Shown here one piece after another: positions 63,628-64,000 of a stretch of 64,000 nucleotides of DNA. Below the pieces are notes generated by a model. That model made no database searches. It saw only the letters and a list, made by a program, of their open reading frames with translations, and had not been told where the DNA came from. The stretch comes from Bugulina stolonifera. Taxonomy: Eukaryota; Bryozoa; Gymnolaemata; Cheilostomatida; Bugulidae. How positions within the stretch are numbered: position 1 is the first letter of the stretch; every line of letters begins with the position of its first letter. The position numbers and the translations under genes were made by a program. Location of the stretch: contig OW285195.1 in the NCBI GenBank assembly GCA_935421135.1, forward strand, positions 15,824,158 through 15,888,157. Reading direction: 5' to 3'.

Positions 63628-63960
63628 GGTCATTTAGGGCTACATAGAGCAGAAACAAGGTAGGTTCGAGTACTGATCCATGCGGCACTTCTGAGGTTAC
63701 AAGCAAAATGCCCGACTCCGCGCCTATCACAGCAACCTTTTGAAATCTGTCAGAAAAGAAATCCTGAATCCAATTGGTAACGTAGGGTCAACATTTTTGA
63801 TTTGTCGCATTTTGTTTATCAGCAATTTATGAGGCGCTTTGACAAACGTTCTAACACTCCATTCTAACACTGAGAGTCTATCACTACCATGTGAACAGCA
63901 GCAGATTGTTCGGCAGCATTGCAAGTTCATGACATGTAGCAGACGGTAAAGGGACATTTC
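63628..63960 (-). pseudogene. Decayed LINE reverse-transcriptase fragment, opposite strand
   Basis: The minus strand encodes, across a frameshift, VKAPHKLLINKMRQIKNVD, then WIQDFFSDRFQKVAV and GAESGILLVTSEVPHGSVLE followed by PTLFLLY and NDLP. These match the RT blocks usually written KAFDKVPHKLL and GVPQGSVLGP, with catalytic-region motifs degraded (PHGS for PQGS). It belongs to a different LINE lineage from the copy at 60806. Confidence 0.75.
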
Positions 63961-64000
63961 GAAAAAGACAGTTTGAAACAGGACGCTTCACAGCCGGACA

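Overview
The window is nuclear DNA of an invertebrate animal. Genes are split into many short exons with GT-AG introns, and the products are typical metazoan ones: a mitochondrial ribosomal protein, a ribosome-biogenesis factor, a sperm-tail protein, a lysosomal hydrolase, a 12-TM carrier, a mitochondrial thiolase and a Golgi sulfotransferase. High AT content, close gene packing, very many short tandem arrays and frequent TACATGTA palindromes suggest an early-branching lineage such as a demosponge. That placement is inference; no species marker was recognised.

Layout. 1-1655: no gene seen. 1656-4021 (-): MRPL47, lacking only its first exon. 5759-6100 (+): a small lysine-rich single-exon gene of unknown role. 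9146-14480 (+): UTP14, 15 exons, lacking only the extreme 5' end. 15714-19080 (-): complete ODF3/CIMAP-type PG-rich sperm-tail protein, 252 aa. 19710-20249 (-): possible small gene. 21551-29170: tandem segmental duplication carrying two complete gamma-glutamyl hydrolase genes (22590-24260 and 26305-28068, both +). 29231-38039 (-): complete 11-exon SLC22A18-like MFS transporter, 403 aa. 38784-43762 (+): complete 10-exon mitochondrial acetyl-CoA acetyltransferase (ACAT1), 417 aa, divergent from the transporter. 43763-48121: repeat-rich intergenic DNA. 48122-52488 (+): complete 6-exon HNK-1/CHST-family carbohydrate sulfotransferase, 351 aa. 53821-59389 (-): a 12-exon gene of about 606 residues that I cannot assign. 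60806-62893 (+): a 5'-truncated LINE reverse transcriptase, followed by a decayed, oppositely oriented RT fragment at the window end.

The genes do not form a pathway. What unites the window is tandem-array behaviour. In at least five genes the arrays sit on exon-intron junctions, and each repeat unit carries a copy of the splice site plus some adjoining exon sequence. The clearest are the ACAT1 exon 4 acceptor (11 further units, 34-bp period), a transporter donor at 33553 (5 extra copies, 34 bp), a second transporter donor at 36950 (6 extra, 34 bp), the sulfotransferase exon 5 acceptor (4 extra, three of them in a 66-bp in-frame register), the ODF3 exon 2 acceptor and the MRPL47 exon 3 acceptor. 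Single duplications of acceptors occur at UTP14 exon 6 and sulfotransferase exon 6. I regard this as the most unusual signal here: splice-junction-anchored minisatellites that multiply potential splice sites.

Other mobile or repeated DNA includes two copies of a MITE with GTCTTCGCGACCT terminal inverted repeats, another MITE-like element inside the unassigned gene, a tRNA-like SINE candidate, a pair of ~225-bp direct repeats and several intergenic minisatellites. All exon boundaries were read by eye from splice consensus, phase continuity and family resemblance; no database search was run.
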